This document shows, piece after piece, positions 38,754-52,379 of a stretch of DNA of 64,000 nt (the first letter of the stretch is position 1; each line of letters starts with the position of its first letter). A program made the position numbers and the translations under genes. The DNA lies in contig NC_059471.1 of NCBI RefSeq assembly GCF_018139145.2, positions 85,706,520-85,770,519 of the forward strand. Reading direction: 5' to 3'. The notes beneath the pieces were generated by a model, which was not told the DNA's origin, made no database searches, and worked only from the letters and a program-made list of their open reading frames with translations. The DNA is from Gymnogyps californianus. Lineage: Eukaryota > Chordata > Aves > Accipitriformes > Cathartidae.

Positions 38754-41700
38754 CTGGGGCAGCAGGCATGGAGGGAAGAAGAGAGAGAGAGATCAGAAAC
38801 GAAGATGCTGCAAGCAAATGTCAGGAAATGCCATGAACATTTATGCCTGAGCTGGGGACAAATAAATCGAGGAAGGACTGATGAATCTACTGCGTTTCCC
38901 CAAGCTGATTGCTAGGGGAAAGCAAGAGGACGTGGGCAGGAACAGGGCTCTGCATGTGCCCGTGTCAGTGCTACTCCTCCGCTGCGTTTTCTTTTCGACG
39001 CCTTTGGCATCTCCTCTTTCTGATCAGATACACCTGAAACATCCTGAGGAGAAACCCATGCCGGCCCCCTCAGCCTCTGCTTTACAGCTAATTTTGCCCC
39101 TATCCCTTTTTGCCGTCTTCCGGCCCCACAGTTTCCCTTTCCCATTTTGACCTTAAAATGTGTGAGCTGATGAACCCCAAGGGTGAAATCCCAGCCTGGC
39201 ACCACCGCAAATCCCCAGTGCCTTCAGAGGAGACGGGACACCCCACAAGGTGCCTGGCCTGAGATCACTCCCTCTGGACGGGATGGAGGAAAAAGAAATG
39301 TAAATAGGTCTTCCCAATCCACCTTACATACAAGACTCCCTTTTTTTTCTTTCTTAGAGAAAACCAGTTGTTGTGGCTGTAGAGGAAGAGCCGCTACTTT
39401 TGTAACATCTGACCTGTTTTATCTCCTGCCTGTCACTGAGCAATGGCTTTTTTATGAGCCCTTTCCTTGCTGAAAGGGCTTTCCCGCTTCACAGTGAAGT
39501 CCAAAGCAGACTATGTTAATAGCATTTGGACTGGCAGAATAGTGCCCAGACTACTATGAAAATTTAAAAAATTTAAAAAATAGTCCCATGACTGCTGATA
39601 ACTCATCAACACAAGTCAAATGTCAAACATTGTGTTTTCAATGCCAGTAGGGACTCTGCAAGCCACTAAGGACCAAGCTATTGAGCAGGTAAAAACTTGC
39701 GTACAGGAGCCATGAGAAATCTGCCATCTCCAAACAGAGGTTTTGTGAATACGAAAAGAGGATCTTTTCACCAAATGAATTAGACTGAATTATTCACTGA
39801 AATCTAGTTATGATTTATTCATTCATACGCCGTCACTTTGCTGAGCCTAGGAAGCTCCAACTAATGCTGGGAATTTACATCTTGCATTTCTATAGCAAGT
39901 TTCATCTCAAAAGACTCACAAACACTGTGCAATTATAATCAGCTGAAATTTACAAAGCTCTGTTTATTACTGAAATGCAACTGCTCCTTGGGTGTGATGC
40001 TGAGCCTGAATGTATCAAGAGTCTGAAAGAAAGACCCCAGCAAAGAACAAAATGATAAAGAAATTTAAAAAAAATCCTTCTTTAACACAGAGATGGTCTC
40101 CTTTGCTTCAGTGTCCCAGGGCAGCGTTTCTGGCATCAGGAACTTACCGCATTAACCCAAGGCATCGGCCCTGGCAGAAGTAAATGTCGGTCTACAATAA
40201 AAAGATGTGGCTTTTAGTCAGGCCCAAGAGGGAGGCAGGGGGCACCCAGATCCCATCAAGCTCAGCAGGAAAACGTGGGTGCACGTCTCTGGATATGGCC
40301 TCTTGGAAAGCATAGGCTGGGGGCCCTGCACAACACCGTGCTCCACCTCTCCCAGCACAGATGTTACCCAGCCAAGCCCCGTGACTCCATTGTGCAACGA
40401 GAAAACCAAGGCAGAGGTGCAAGCCCAAGGCCATGTAGTGCATTGCCACCTCTGTGCTGTGCCACACTGGGCAAAGCAGGTTGACTTAAACCAACGTGAG
40501 GGTGGTTTATGTTAACACTGCCTGTTGTCAGATCAATACAATACAAACCAGGACTTTATCACCTATCAAAATTGTACCATCTTTGCCAATAAATGCAATG
40601 CAATGCCTCTCCTGCCTGCTTGATGCTCTGTTTGATGCCGATGCTGGAGAGGCACTGGCACCGGGGGCATGGGAGCCAGGCCGGCATGCGCCTCTCCTGC
40701 CCCTCCAGCCCATGGTGTGGTGGCCTTTCCCAGCAGGACGGGCACCCTGCTCCGGGAGCACCAGCCACAAGGGTTACCCTGGGATTTGGGAGCCCGGCTC
40801 CCCGGCCAGCACAGCCTGCCATGCGTCCCCACTGCCCAGCAATCACCAAGCAGGTCTGAGCTCGCTCGACTGCAGGCTCTGCTCCTTCTGACTGCAGGCG
40901 TTCCAGTTTCATTTAGAGATGTGCGCTCACTACGTGTTTCTTAACCTCTTTATTGTCATCTTTAGAAGACTGATTTTTGTGGAAAAAACTTTTGTGGGTT
41001 CTTTTCTGTTTTTCTCCCAGCAGTTAAATGCACTTTGGCCTGGCAATGACCTGACAAGTAAGTGGAGCCATGCAGAGATGAAAGCAAAGGTGCCTGCACC
41101 TCTCTGCCTAAATACTTGCCTTGGCTCCCCTGCAGCACCCAAGGTACCTTTAGGGGCTACAGAGAAAACCTGGTAAACAAACTAGCAAATGAATATACTT
41201 TGTATAGGGATAAAATATTTGATTATAAGTGCATCGGGTCCATTTGCCCAGCATGAGGAAGACTGTATTGTGGTGAAGTCTACTCTTGTGCACCACGTGC
41301 CTGTGGTGGGGAAAGTGGATGTGAATTACCAGGCTGATGTAGGGTGTTGCTCTGGGTCCATGCTGAGCCCTTGAGCAGGCCTCCTGAGACCCTGCATGGG
41401 TATTTGAGAGCCAAGATCAAAATTTGGCACGTCATTGACACATGCAGCTGGAAATCCAATGACTGTGAGTGAAACAATAGGAAAAAAAGGAATAGTTTTC
41501 GGGTGGGTGGGTGTATGGTAGCACCAACTCAACCACCAGGAATAAATCCTCCTACCCCGGTCGCCCCGGTGTTGCTTGGGTGGCTGCACCTGGCCAGCGA
41601 TGCCTGCTCCTGAGCTACAAGAGGGGCTTTTAGGGTTTTTAGGTTCGTCTGCCAGGGGACATCACTGCAAATACAGCAAGGGTGTGAATTTCAAGCACAA

Positions 41701-44700
41701 AAGCCCTTTTTTCAATGCAATGTGTTATTGGGTCAGCCCTGCAACGCGCAGTGGTGCAAAGGCAGTGCCAGGGCAGGGGCGCCGTCCTGCTGCCCCTCTG
41801 GCTGTCCCTGCTGGGCTGGGGGCTTTCACCCCTTGCCGCATGGCTTGCTGGTTCAAACATCTCAAATAGGAGGTTGGCTTTGCCTTTTTGAGTGAGAAGA
41901 GGTTAACTGCCAAGGGCTCGCTCCCATGAGCGGCTCAGCCATCCGACCGCTGGCAGCCGCAGCCTGCAGCACAGGGCAGCAGCAGGCTTGGCTTGGGGTA
42001 AGCACGGCCATGGATGGGCCAAAGGTCCTGCCTCGGCAGCGTGGCCTGATAACCCCTGGTGTCGGGAGGGGAAAGGAGAAGAAAAGATGCCCTTGCCTGC
42101 AGTCGGCCAGAAAAAGAAGTAATTGATATATTGGTGTGTTTACAGCTGTGACGGGCCTGTCCTACAAAGGAAATGAAGAGGAAAGCTGGCTGCCAATAAA
42201 CTAAAAATGTGATGGGCAGCATGCTTTTATAGTGAGCGTGTTTGCCTTCAAGGAAGGTTACAGATAATTGGTAATTGTAGGTCAGACAGAACGAATTGCT
42301 GCAATTCGTGGGAGAGTCGTAAGTCCTGCACGGCCGCTGAGGGCTGTTGTTTTAAAAGTACAGGACTGAAAAAAACCCAAAACATTAAAAAGGAAAGAGC
42401 CCTATTTACAGCCCCCACAGTGCCCCAGGACATTCAGCAAACCATCAGTTCAGTGAAATAAATTATTATCTGTGAGTGTTTGTGAGAGGCAGGGAGATAC
42501 GGCATACGCCTTTCCTGTCCCTCCATCCTGCCCTGCAGTGTGGTGCATCCAATGCACTGCTGTGCACAAATGCCACCCCATAGCACAGGATTTGGGGACC
42601 GGGGCTTGGGCAAGCACCAGGGGATGACTTTGTGCCAGAGCGCCTGTCCTGGTGGGGCTGGACTGGAGCACGGGCCCTGGGACGGCCTCGCTCGGCACCT
42701 GCTGCTGAGCAGGATGGAGGGGAGAGATACCCCAGGGACTGGCCCAGGTTTGGGGGAGAAGGAAAAGAGCTGGCAGAGGGAGTCCTGGAATGCTGGGATC
42801 AGGAGGACACAGGTTTCCTGAGGTGGAAGTGGGATAAAGCAGCAGCCACAACTTGGGGCTAGCTGGCGAAAGGAAGGGGCAAGCAGTAGCAAGGAGGCTC
42901 AGCTGCTGGCATTTTAATGACAGGAACAGGTAACTGTGTGTCTCAGAAAATTTGTGGTCATTAAGAATGTGGTTAAACAAGAGAAAGAAAGGAGGAAAGT
43001 AAGTGTGGGCAGAAGTAACACCGCCAAAGGCTGAGCACATTTCGATAAGGTCAACTCTGAGAAAACATATTGAATATCCTGACCATAGAGCCACGGCAGC
43101 AAGCCATCTTTTTTTAGTGTGGCTAGAATTAATGACAGATGTACAAGCATGAGAAAGCACATTATAAAATAAAACAGAGAAATAAAATATAACACAGAAT
43201 AAATGTCAGTCCCTCAATTTACCGGAATAAGTTCACGTAAACCTGGTCATTGCAGGCAAAGTATGTGGAAAATGTTAATGACTTTGTTTATTTATTGACT
43301 TTACAATTTAGGTGGCCTAGAAGCTTCAGCTGGAAAATAGTTTAATTTTGCCTCTCATCTCTGCAAGCAACATCTCAGTTTAACAGAGCTCAGAAAGACG
43401 AGCAAAATTATTCTCTCTCCTCTTCTCCCAGTGAAGAGCACTCCCTCCATGATGCAGCGCTTTCCTGGTGTGGTGGCTCCTGCTGCATAGCTAGGCACCT
43501 GCTTCCCTTCTGCACGTGTCGGCCATGGGGCAAGGGAAAGGAAAACAGCTTAAAAAACAGAAGAATGTGACTGGAGCCCCAGAAAAGCTGTCACAGAAAT
43601 GAAAGAGGTGACTGGAATGAATGGCACTGGTTTTATCATGTTTTCTGAGATGCACACTATTTTAAGTCCCTGTTTTCCTTGAGCACCACATTAGAGAGCA
43701 TCAGGAAGCAGAGTTAGGTAAGGCATTCTGTAAGCAACACAGAGAGTTGAGACACTGAAAAAAGCATTGCGGTACCTCTGTGCCCATCGGGTGCCAGTTT
43801 GTGGGTTGCTATATTATTAACCTGGGCTATTTTTACATCCCAGCCCTGGAAACGGTGCCGGGCGAGCGAGGTGACTCACATCAGGCTGCATCAGCCTCGG
43901 TAGCAAGGTGCATTTGGGGAAGCTGCCACATCCCAGGCCACCATCACACGTGATGTTTTCCCCATCTCTCCTTGCCCCTGCACCAGTGGCGATGGCCCCA
44001 GGGACCCCTGATGCAGCCGTGGCCAGTCCTGAGGTCCCCTCGGCAGGCGTAGCCCCCTCTCCCAGTTGCTTCGTGGTTCCTTTTGTTGCTTTTCCCCCAG
44101 GGCTTTTTCCGTGGCCATGCTAAGCAGGCTCCATGGGACCGTGTCATGCAAACAGTGCCTTTATTTCTAAAACGTGCAGGCTTTAAATGGCCCTTGGGAG
44201 CTATGCTGGCGGGCAGAGACCCCAAGGGCATATGCACATTTGTGTCCACCAAAAGATTTTGGGAGCCAGGCTGGCCTGGTGAAAACAGGGTGTTCATTCA
44301 GGGGCTCTCACCACCTAAAGCCACACTGGGCCAAATGCTCAGCCTGTTTCCCCTGGAGATGATATTCTGGCTCTGGCACCCCCCAGGAGGGCACCACCGC
44401 CCCGGCACACATCAGCCTGCAGGGACTCATCTCCGCTGATCACTGACAGGCACGGTCAGAGCCACAGACTGAAGGCAAGAGGACCAGCACCAGCATCAGC
44501 CTACAGAAGGGAGAAGGGCTCATACTTTGTGTTAAGCTCCCCTCTTGTGCTTTAATGCGGCTGCTGTTTTCCTCATTCATTTTGCGGAGATTTTTCATGG
44601 TTTTATTATTTTCATTTCCATTTCATTTTCTTTATTCGAATGATTTTTCTTTGGTTTCCATTTTCATTCATTTGTATTGTGTCTCATTTAATATTTACTG

Positions 44701-47013
44701 GTATTTATCTGAAAGTGATAAAAAATATATTTGAATAATGACAATTATACCTATTTAATTCATATTCATTTCTCTTTTACGCCTGCTGTCGCCATAATGT
44801 TTCCACAAGATTTTTTTATGTTGTGAAAATATTTGGAAAAAACTTAAATAATTTGAAAAAAATCAACCTTTTCTCCTTTTCTTCTTAAGAGATGTATAAT
44901 TATCTTTTTTTCCAAAGTGTTCCTTTTAAATTTTTTGGCAATTTCTGATCTTATTGACATGTTTGTTCCTTCCTGCTTAGAGCTATGCAGAACATTGCCT
45001 GCATAGTAATTTCGTTAGATGTATTGATTATGCCAAAGTGCGGCACTAAAGATGCTATTTACTGTGATCCGAAGGCGGGTTTGGGCCTTTGATTTTGTTT
45101 TTTTTTCTTTCAAAGCTGCAAAAAACAGAGAGGGAAAAAAAGAAATCCACTCTTTTTAAACTGCTGAGATGTGCTTATTCCCCAACGTGTAATGAGCATG
45201 GATGGAGTAATGCGGCGCAGGCACGTCACATTCAATGTGCTGAAAGCATATTCATGTCAATCCGGGGCTCGGGGTGCTCCCCCTCACCATATGGAGGGGC
45301 CCAGCAGCTGCTGCGGCTCTCGTCGCAGGAGCCTGCCTGCTGCACCATATGCTGCTGCTGCTGCGGTGGTGTCCCCGGCAAACACAAGCCCAGCCAAGGC
45401 GCGGAGGCTGGGGGTGCTCCTCTAAGCCACTTGCTCTGCCAGAGAAAATAAGCTAAGGAGCTTATCATGGCACTCATCAGTGCACGTGGCTCGGAGGACT
45501 GACCTAGCGGCACCTTCCCCGTGGTGGGAGAGGCAGGAGTGTGAGGGGGAGCTGGGCAAAGGGTCGCTGCTCGCTCTTTATCCAGAAGAGGACATTTGGA
45601 CCACGAGGCAGAGAAAAACAGTAAATTAAGAAAACCAGTAAATTAAGAAAATAAATTAAATACCGAAGGAGTGATGCCTGGAAAGTGATCCTGCAAGTAA
45701 TTTTTCACCGCAGGCTCTCCAAAAATATCCTGATGTGTGGGTGTCTATTAAAAGCAAGCTGTGTCTGGGATTCAGAGCAAGGTATGAACTCATTCCAAGG
45801 ACTAATTGCAGTTATGCCACCCATCGGGAAAAAAATGCTGGAATCTGGGTAAAAACAGCCTTCCAAGAAGGTCAGGCACCAGTAACCTTCCCACATGAAA
45901 CAAAGGAGAGTGAAGAGATAAGGTATGAGGAGAACACACAAATATTTGCTGGAAGATTAAAAGGAAGACCTATCAGTTAGACAGAGCAGGGTACAGCCAA
46001 GCATAGCAGGATGAAACGAAGGCACACTTTCCTAGCCATGAAATTTGGTAGACCAAAATATTCAATGGAAACAGAGAAGGACAGGAAAAACTAGACAAAG
46101 CAAAACACTGAGAATTCAACATTCATGGGGGAAAAGCTGGACTGTCTGATAAATCTGTCCCATGCTCTGACAGATCATACTGTATTCACACGTTGATGTT
46201 GGTAGATACTGCCCAGCACTTAGCAAGAGCAACCTCAGCCTTGTTTAAGATAATAGCAGCTTTGCCATTGGCTTCGATGAAGGCAGAAGTTCAAACACAA
46301 CCCAGAAAATGATCTCCTCTTTCTACAGCTGGCTTAATTAAAATGGAAGGAGACCGTGACCCTGAATTTTCTGGCTGCTCCTAGCTCCTGCTTACCTGCT
46401 ATCATTGCTACTTTTCTGAAAAGTAAATTTGAGAAAGCCTCAAAATTGATAAATACTTTTCCCATTTTCTTGACTTATGATTGCTTTTTGTTCTTAAAGT
46501 GCCTCTGGAAATCTTTTCCAGGCCAAAATACCTGAAAGAGCCTTTAAAAAAAGGCAGATCTCCATCAGCAATCTCTTGCTGCTAGGGAAAATGATCAGTT
46601 TTTGATTAATCAAGAGTTTTGATTAATGAAGGACCAGTCTTTCACGTTATACTGTACCTCATTTTTCAAATCAGCATTATTATTTACTCACTGGCTCAGC
46701 TGCACTACAATTTTCTTTGCAAATTCATATTTTGACAAATTATATGGCAATTTTTTTACACTGCAATTATTTTGTGAAACAGAGTTTTACTACTGAATAT
46801 TCATAGAGCTGTAAGAATGCTGCTCACTCATGTACATAAATTACACATCTCCTCCACAATTTTGCCTTTCCCCAAATTATTATGCTTCCATGAGAACGTA
46901 GAGAGGAGCTTGCTCTGTATCCCACAGCCCCTGGCAGAAGAAAGAAGCGTGGATGAAACAAGAAACACAAAGAGGGACATCTGAAAGTGCCTCTCAGGAG
47001 GCAAAGTGCGTAC
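38754..47013 (-). other. RS1: RS1 intron 1, 8.3 kb
   Basis: This is the largest RS1 intron, 8260 nt. It mixes GC-rich patches (40600-40880, 42600-42800, 43900-44450, 45230-45420) with a T-rich, strand-asymmetric patch at about 44570-44960 made of degenerate TTTCATT-like units. Overlapping open frames up to 236 codons occur but none resembles a known protein. No RNA gene was recognised. Confidence 0.75.
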
Positions 47014-47065
47014 CTTTGTACCAGAAAAGAAGAGACAGCAGGACGCTTCCCATCTTGAACCGCAT
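47014..47065 (-). CDS. RS1: RS1 (retinoschisin) exon 1, start codon and signal peptide
   Basis: The start ATG is at 47065-47063 on the minus strand, with A at -3. The coding part of the exon is 52 nt, exactly as in human, and ends at donor AAAG|gtacgcac. It reads MRFKMGSVLLSLLFWYK, a basic start followed by a hydrophobic core, which is a typical secretory signal peptide. Cleavage is likely near residues 21-23, after the exon 2 join. Joined to the other five exons it gives 224 residues, the same as the human protein. Retinoschisin is secreted by photoreceptors and bipolar cells and holds retinal layers together as paired octamers. An upstream ATG at 47126 is in another frame and is not used for the protein. 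Confidence 0.93.
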
Positions 47066-47190
47066 CTTCTCCTTCCTCTTTTGGGAATAGCTCCTTAGCG
47101 TGCTGCTCGGCTTGCTGCGAAGGCATGAGATTAACTTAAGCATTGCCTAAGCACCTTACTCTCCTCCATTCTCATGATTTTATCAAGCAC
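47066..47190 (-). promoter_or_regulatory. RS1: Putative RS1 promoter region
   Basis: Sequence just upstream of the RS1 start. On the minus strand it contains TTAATCTC, with the TAATC core of CRX/OTX photoreceptor factors, at about 47127-47134. A weak TATA-like GATAAAATC lies at 47176-47184. RS1 is known to be photoreceptor-expressed and CRX-responsive in mammals. Single short motifs are weak evidence and the start site is unknown. Confidence 0.35.
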
Positions 47191-50100
47191 CATCAAGCCA
47201 ACCACACAATTATTACTGTCAAGCTCCATCCTAGAAGATGTGTCATGTGTAACAGTTTTTAAAAGGTAAAATGTACAGAGGTACTGACACTCCGAGTGCG
47301 AATCTGATTGTGTATGCAGACTTATGTCCAAAAAACCAAGGATATACCTACCTAGAAACCACATATACCCCCCATAGAAATGCAGGTGTCTAATGCTTAT
47401 AAAATATATGTAGTATATATTGTCTATTGTATGTAATATGTATTCATTATCTTCCACTCCAATTATTTACCTCTGCACTATCAATGCCTTTCCTAATAAT
47501 AGCTGTGTGTAGAAATCTGCCCTGGCCTTCCTGCTCTTTCAGTCACCTAATTGCAAGGGGCTGAAAACTGCAATTAGTAGATCAAACAGAAATAGCGCAT
47601 TTCAGTTGTTTACTTGCTGAGCTGTAAAAATCTCAAACCAAAAAAGTAAACCTCCTTTTGCTAACAGTTCTACCTATAGTATCCTCTCAACCAGTTTACA
47701 AGAGAGTTATACATTTGATTTTAAAATGACTGAAAGATTCAAGACAACAACAGACTGTTAGTGATTCCAGTGGATCTTGCACCCATTCCTCCAATCTCTG
47801 TTAACTATGTGCAATTAGCAGTGAACTTTTAATGGAGGTTTTTGAAAGCAATTGCTTCAGAAGCAGCTTTCTTTGTTTCAAAAGATCTCAGATTGTACGC
47901 ACAGGGAATAGATTAAAGCACTGCATAGATCACGTGGGCTGCTGTTGAATCAAGCTAGACCCCTCTCTAGTCTTCTGGTCTACATTCATTCAAAAAATGC
48001 TGCGCAAACAAGGACGCTGACTTTTTGGAAACAGTCTCCTGGGCACAATTCATCTCACCTGCCTTTGGATACCCACAAATTTGGAATGCCCTGTAAATGG
48101 GATGTCAGGTACGGCATCCCTCTGCAGTCGCACCTCCAGTGCCGATGCACCCTGGCCTTGCCAGGGCACGCGACATGGATGGGACGAGTCTCCTCCCAAG
48201 GGGGCTCGCTGCTTTGCTCAGCCTCGAGCAGTTCAACCTCCTCGACCCAACACTTCTCCCACTTTAATCTACCCTCAGGGAGAGGGCGGGTTATCGCAGG
48301 CAGACCCCTGCATGGACATGGCCATCCTGCTTCATGGACCTGGGCCAGCTCACCCCAAACACTGGGGAGCATCAATGCACAGCAGGGCGGCTCGTCCCAG
48401 GCACAAGGAAGGGGGTCATTTTCCTAAGGGCAGGAGGCTGCTCCTGATTTTTTTCTGAGAGGCCTCACGCTCATACGCAACACCCCTCTCGGGGAAGCGA
48501 GACCTACCAGAAGGTCCAGCCAGGGGGTGAACAAACGTGAGCCTCATTGAGGGTACCAGGGCAGCCTCTGGGCATCTGCTGTGGTGAGGCATCTCGCTCC
48601 AGGCTCTACACAGTATCTGGGCACGGCTCTCTGTCTCCCTCTCTTTGGCATCCAGTCTAAAATGGGCTGCCACAGAGACAGAGACTTCCAGAGCTGCTGA
48701 CGACACTCAGATATCTATTCCCTCTCTGTACTGATGAGCACTTGGTATCTAAACCCCATGGGCTTGAAAATCACACCTTAAAAATCCCTAAATACCTTCA
48801 TCCACATGTCTCATGGAAAACCAGACCAGGGCTTCAGCCTCTCGCCTTATGGTCTCATAGGCACAGCTCACAGGGAGGCAGAGCTGCCCACCCAGACAGA
48901 AATCACCTACCGTATTTTAAAAAAGCAAAACCAAATTCTCCCCCATCACCCCAAGCAGTTCAAAATCAGCTTGGTTTATGGTCAACTCCACCCTTCAAAT
49001 AGGTCTTGATTTTGTGTAAGGAATGCAATAGTGCAGGGATCATATTCAGACATAGCACAGCTATTATCAAAGAACATCTCCTCCAAAGGGACACCCTCAA
49101 GTCTGGTGGCTCCCCAGGTATAAAATTCCCTTCCCACAGAAAAAAGGGCAGCCTTTGTTTAAAAATGTGTCTGTAGCATTCAAAAAATCAAATTGGTTCA
49201 CATGAAGAGTAGAAGAGCCTTAAAATTACAGTCTCAGTATAAATACTATGCAGGTCAGACCCTTTGTGTCTAATGGTGTTGATGGTCCTTCATTTTAATA
49301 ACTGTAAACAGCAAAACTGTGCTGCCGCTGCAGACAACATTGTTAAATGAATCACGTAGTTAATTCCTAGCAAGCATACAAATACTTTCAGGTACAGAAG
49401 ACAGAAAACATTTTAAAGTCAGTACACAATACAGCACCAGAAAGGGCTACATTTGCCCTTCATAAAAAGTAAAAATAAAATTTTAAAAGGATAAAAATTA
49501 GCCTGGCATTGATTATGGAACAAAACTGTGGCTGGTACAAATGGTCCAAAGTAAGACAGTTTGGTGACATCCACATTATTGCTACATAAAACAGGGGCAG
49601 GAACTGCCTGGGCAAGTTCACTCTTTCGGCCACACAACTCCAGGTCCAGCTCATGTACCATTGGCCTTAAGACATGCTGGTATGTTTCCATGGCCCTCAG
49701 ATACCTTCGTGTGGTTTCTTCTCCCAGATTGTGGGAAATAACACAAAGGCCACCCTGCACCATTGGGATGCTTTTAGTCCATGAAGTTGAAAGTACAGCT
49801 TGCATTTCCAGGGCCGCGACGTGAAGGCACGGGAGTACGTACCCCTGAAGGCTGGGATGGCAGCAGGGGGAACGAAGCTGAGTGGAGGCTGTTCAACATC
49901 CTGCCCAGTGATGCTCCCTGGCACGTGTCCTTCATCAGGTGGGTTAGCTGGCCTGAACCACAATTTTACCAGGAGTTTGCTAAGAATTAAACAGCATGGA
50001 TGACTGGAGGCCAGTACTCCACTCTGTACCTTGGCCTTGCTTTGTTAACAGATATAGACATAGCTCAGCACTGTTTGAGGAGCCCCAAGCCAGCATCTTA

Positions 50101-52168
50101 TGCAGACTTAACGCTTTCTGCCCGTAGCTTTCTCCTTATGAAAAATGAATTTGCTTCTAAGCACGGCAGAGCCATGCATCCACGAGCTCTGAAAACATAC
50201 GTGGGCACGGAGCCCTCCCCGGCGCTTGACCGACCGGCAGCGTGCAGGTGTGCCCTCAGAGTAGAAGCAGGAGGCAAAAGCTCTCGTGTGCGAGAGAAAA
50301 GTGCAACTCCACGTAGCAATTCCATGTTTTTCCCAAAGTCAGAGTGCCAGACAGCTAAATCAGTGGCGCGCACAGATTCATGCGTCTAGGAGCTGAACAC
50401 ACATGACGCACAATGTCTCAGCACAAATGTGACTGGCGCGCTTTGGTTTTAGCACAGTTAGAGAACACACAAAATATACACATTTATACATGTACGTGTG
50501 AACCACAGGCATCTCTCAGAAGCAGGATACTGATGTGCCGAGAGAGCAAGACTGCCAGCTCTTTCAGAGCTTGAGTCAAACCGTCAGGACCTGGATCCCC
50601 TTGAAATGGATGGAGCTATGATGGTCTACACACGATGAAGATCTGGCTCTTGAAATAAAATATTCTTTCTACAAGTCTGAAGTGTGAGCTTAAGTCGTCT
50701 TCTGAAAAGGAGCCTTTTTCCTAAATGTAAGAAAACACGATGCAGATAATTACCTGGTGCTGGCCACCAGGATCAGGCCCACTCCCTGTAACACATGCAC
50801 CTGGGGGAGCTGTGCCTGTCGTTGGCAGGGTAGGCACCATGGGATCACCATCCCTGTTAGACGTGAAGTACCTCCACCAAAGGCTTGCACACCCTACATT
50901 AGGAGAAGTCTAGCTATAGCTGATTCAGCTTTGAGCCTGTATCCTGGAAGCAGCCTGTCTCTGGAAGACAGTTTACCCAAGAGGCGGGATACATTGCTTT
51001 GGCTTCACCTCCTGTGGGCTGCGCACACGCCACTAACCAAGCTAAGCAGAGGAAAGCCAGACCTGAGTATGTCTGCACTTTCAGGCTGCAGGATACACAG
51101 GCCTTTAGTGTCATTACGGTGCTTAATGGTATGACCTTATCCTGCTAGGTCTCACTATGTGATATATGGGTGCTTTCTACCCAAAAGAGCTTTTGTAACC
51201 TGGCCCAGGTATCCTTGCATTGCACTGCAATCTCTAACTTCAGCTTGCCCATACCCCGGAGTGTTTCTTTAGTAAGAGCAAGCACTGACAAAGGTTAATA
51301 GTTTTCTTAAGATGATGATGATTAAAGTAAATTTCTTAATAAGACCCTGATTAAAGTAAGTTAAGCCAATTTTTCTCTTTCATCTTTAAGATAGGTAAAT
51401 CACACCCTCCTACTGTGATCCTGCAAAGAGACTCAAGAGCAAACTCCAGCTCAGCAGAGCTAAGGGACTATCCTCCTCCTCCTGCAGAGATGTCTTGGCC
51501 TCAGCACTCATTGGGGCTCCCACGCATAGACAGATGCCGTGGCAGCATCCCTGCCCAGAGGTTACCCTTTCCTAAAGGCTTGCATGTGCAGAATGAGACA
51601 ACATGTTTTAATTCAAAAGTTAAACTGCTCCGAGGCAAGCTGAGATGGCTCTTTCTTTCCCAACTAATAAAAACGATACACACAGTACAGGGGAAAACAA
51701 GGACAGAGTTAACTGTGCTTGCTAGCTGTGCACTGTGAAAAGCGCTGGCCCTTCCCAAGTGTTCAAACACTTCTCCAAACACAGAGGTGAAAGCAACAGT
51801 GCTCCAGCCTGCCCCAGTGAGACATCTCCTTGGGGATGCGTTGGGCTGCAGCCTTCGCCACCGGCGCGCAGGTGCTCGCATGCCCTTGGCCCTGCTTCAG
51901 AGGAGGCACAGGCCGCTGCTTCTCCCCGCTGCTGCCATGGCTGCCTTCTGGTCTCTGTGGTCTCCTTGGTTACCCAGCCGAGGGACCACAGTAAGACGGG
52001 GATCCCTTGCCCGTGCTGGCGGGGAAAGGCTCCTCTCGCAGGTGGCGTCCAGCCCTGCTGAGGATGAAGCCTCTGACCTGCGGCAGGGAGAGGCCCCGTC
52101 TGCGCCTCACCACAGTAGCCAGGCCCGGGCCTAAGCTGCACCCGTGAGAAGGGGCCCAGAAGAAGATG

Positions 52169-52379
52169 CAAAATGGATGCCCACGGCCTGTAGATCAGGC
52201 AGGCTGCGAAGGAGGGGTGACACTCTTTTATTAGGCTTCCAGCTGCCCATTCCCCCACCCGGGCGTCCTGCGGCTCAGGAAGGCCTTGGCGCAGAGAGGC
52301 CCACAGCCCCTGCGACACCCCGGGCCTCCCATCCACACCAGAGGCATGGGGGCTACCGGCCACCACAAAATGGTGCCCA
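52169..52379. repeat. Near-identical 14/15-bp direct repeats flanking about 180 bp
   Basis: CAAAATGGATGCCCA at 52169-52183 and CAAAATGGTGCCCA at 52366-52379 differ by one base of insertion. The DNA between them is GC-rich and carries AATAAA on the minus strand at 52227-52232. This could be an old target-site duplication or a decayed duplication; the insert was not recognised. Confidence 0.5.

Noticed and set aside
42450..43160. A 236-codon minus-strand frame in RS1 intron 1
   Set aside because: It overlaps several other long frames in the same GC-rich patch, has no recognisable domain and shows no splice structure.
46824..47126. A 100-codon minus-strand frame beginning upstream of RS1 exon 1
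   Set aside because: It overlaps RS1 exon 1 in a different frame and crosses its splice donor. It would at most be an upstream open frame if transcription starts above 47126.
49419..49805. A 128-codon minus-strand frame, with more open frame upstream, that looked protein-like
   Set aside because: I could not place it in any family. Frames of this length are expected by chance in 64 kb, and its end runs into A/T-rich low-complexity codons.
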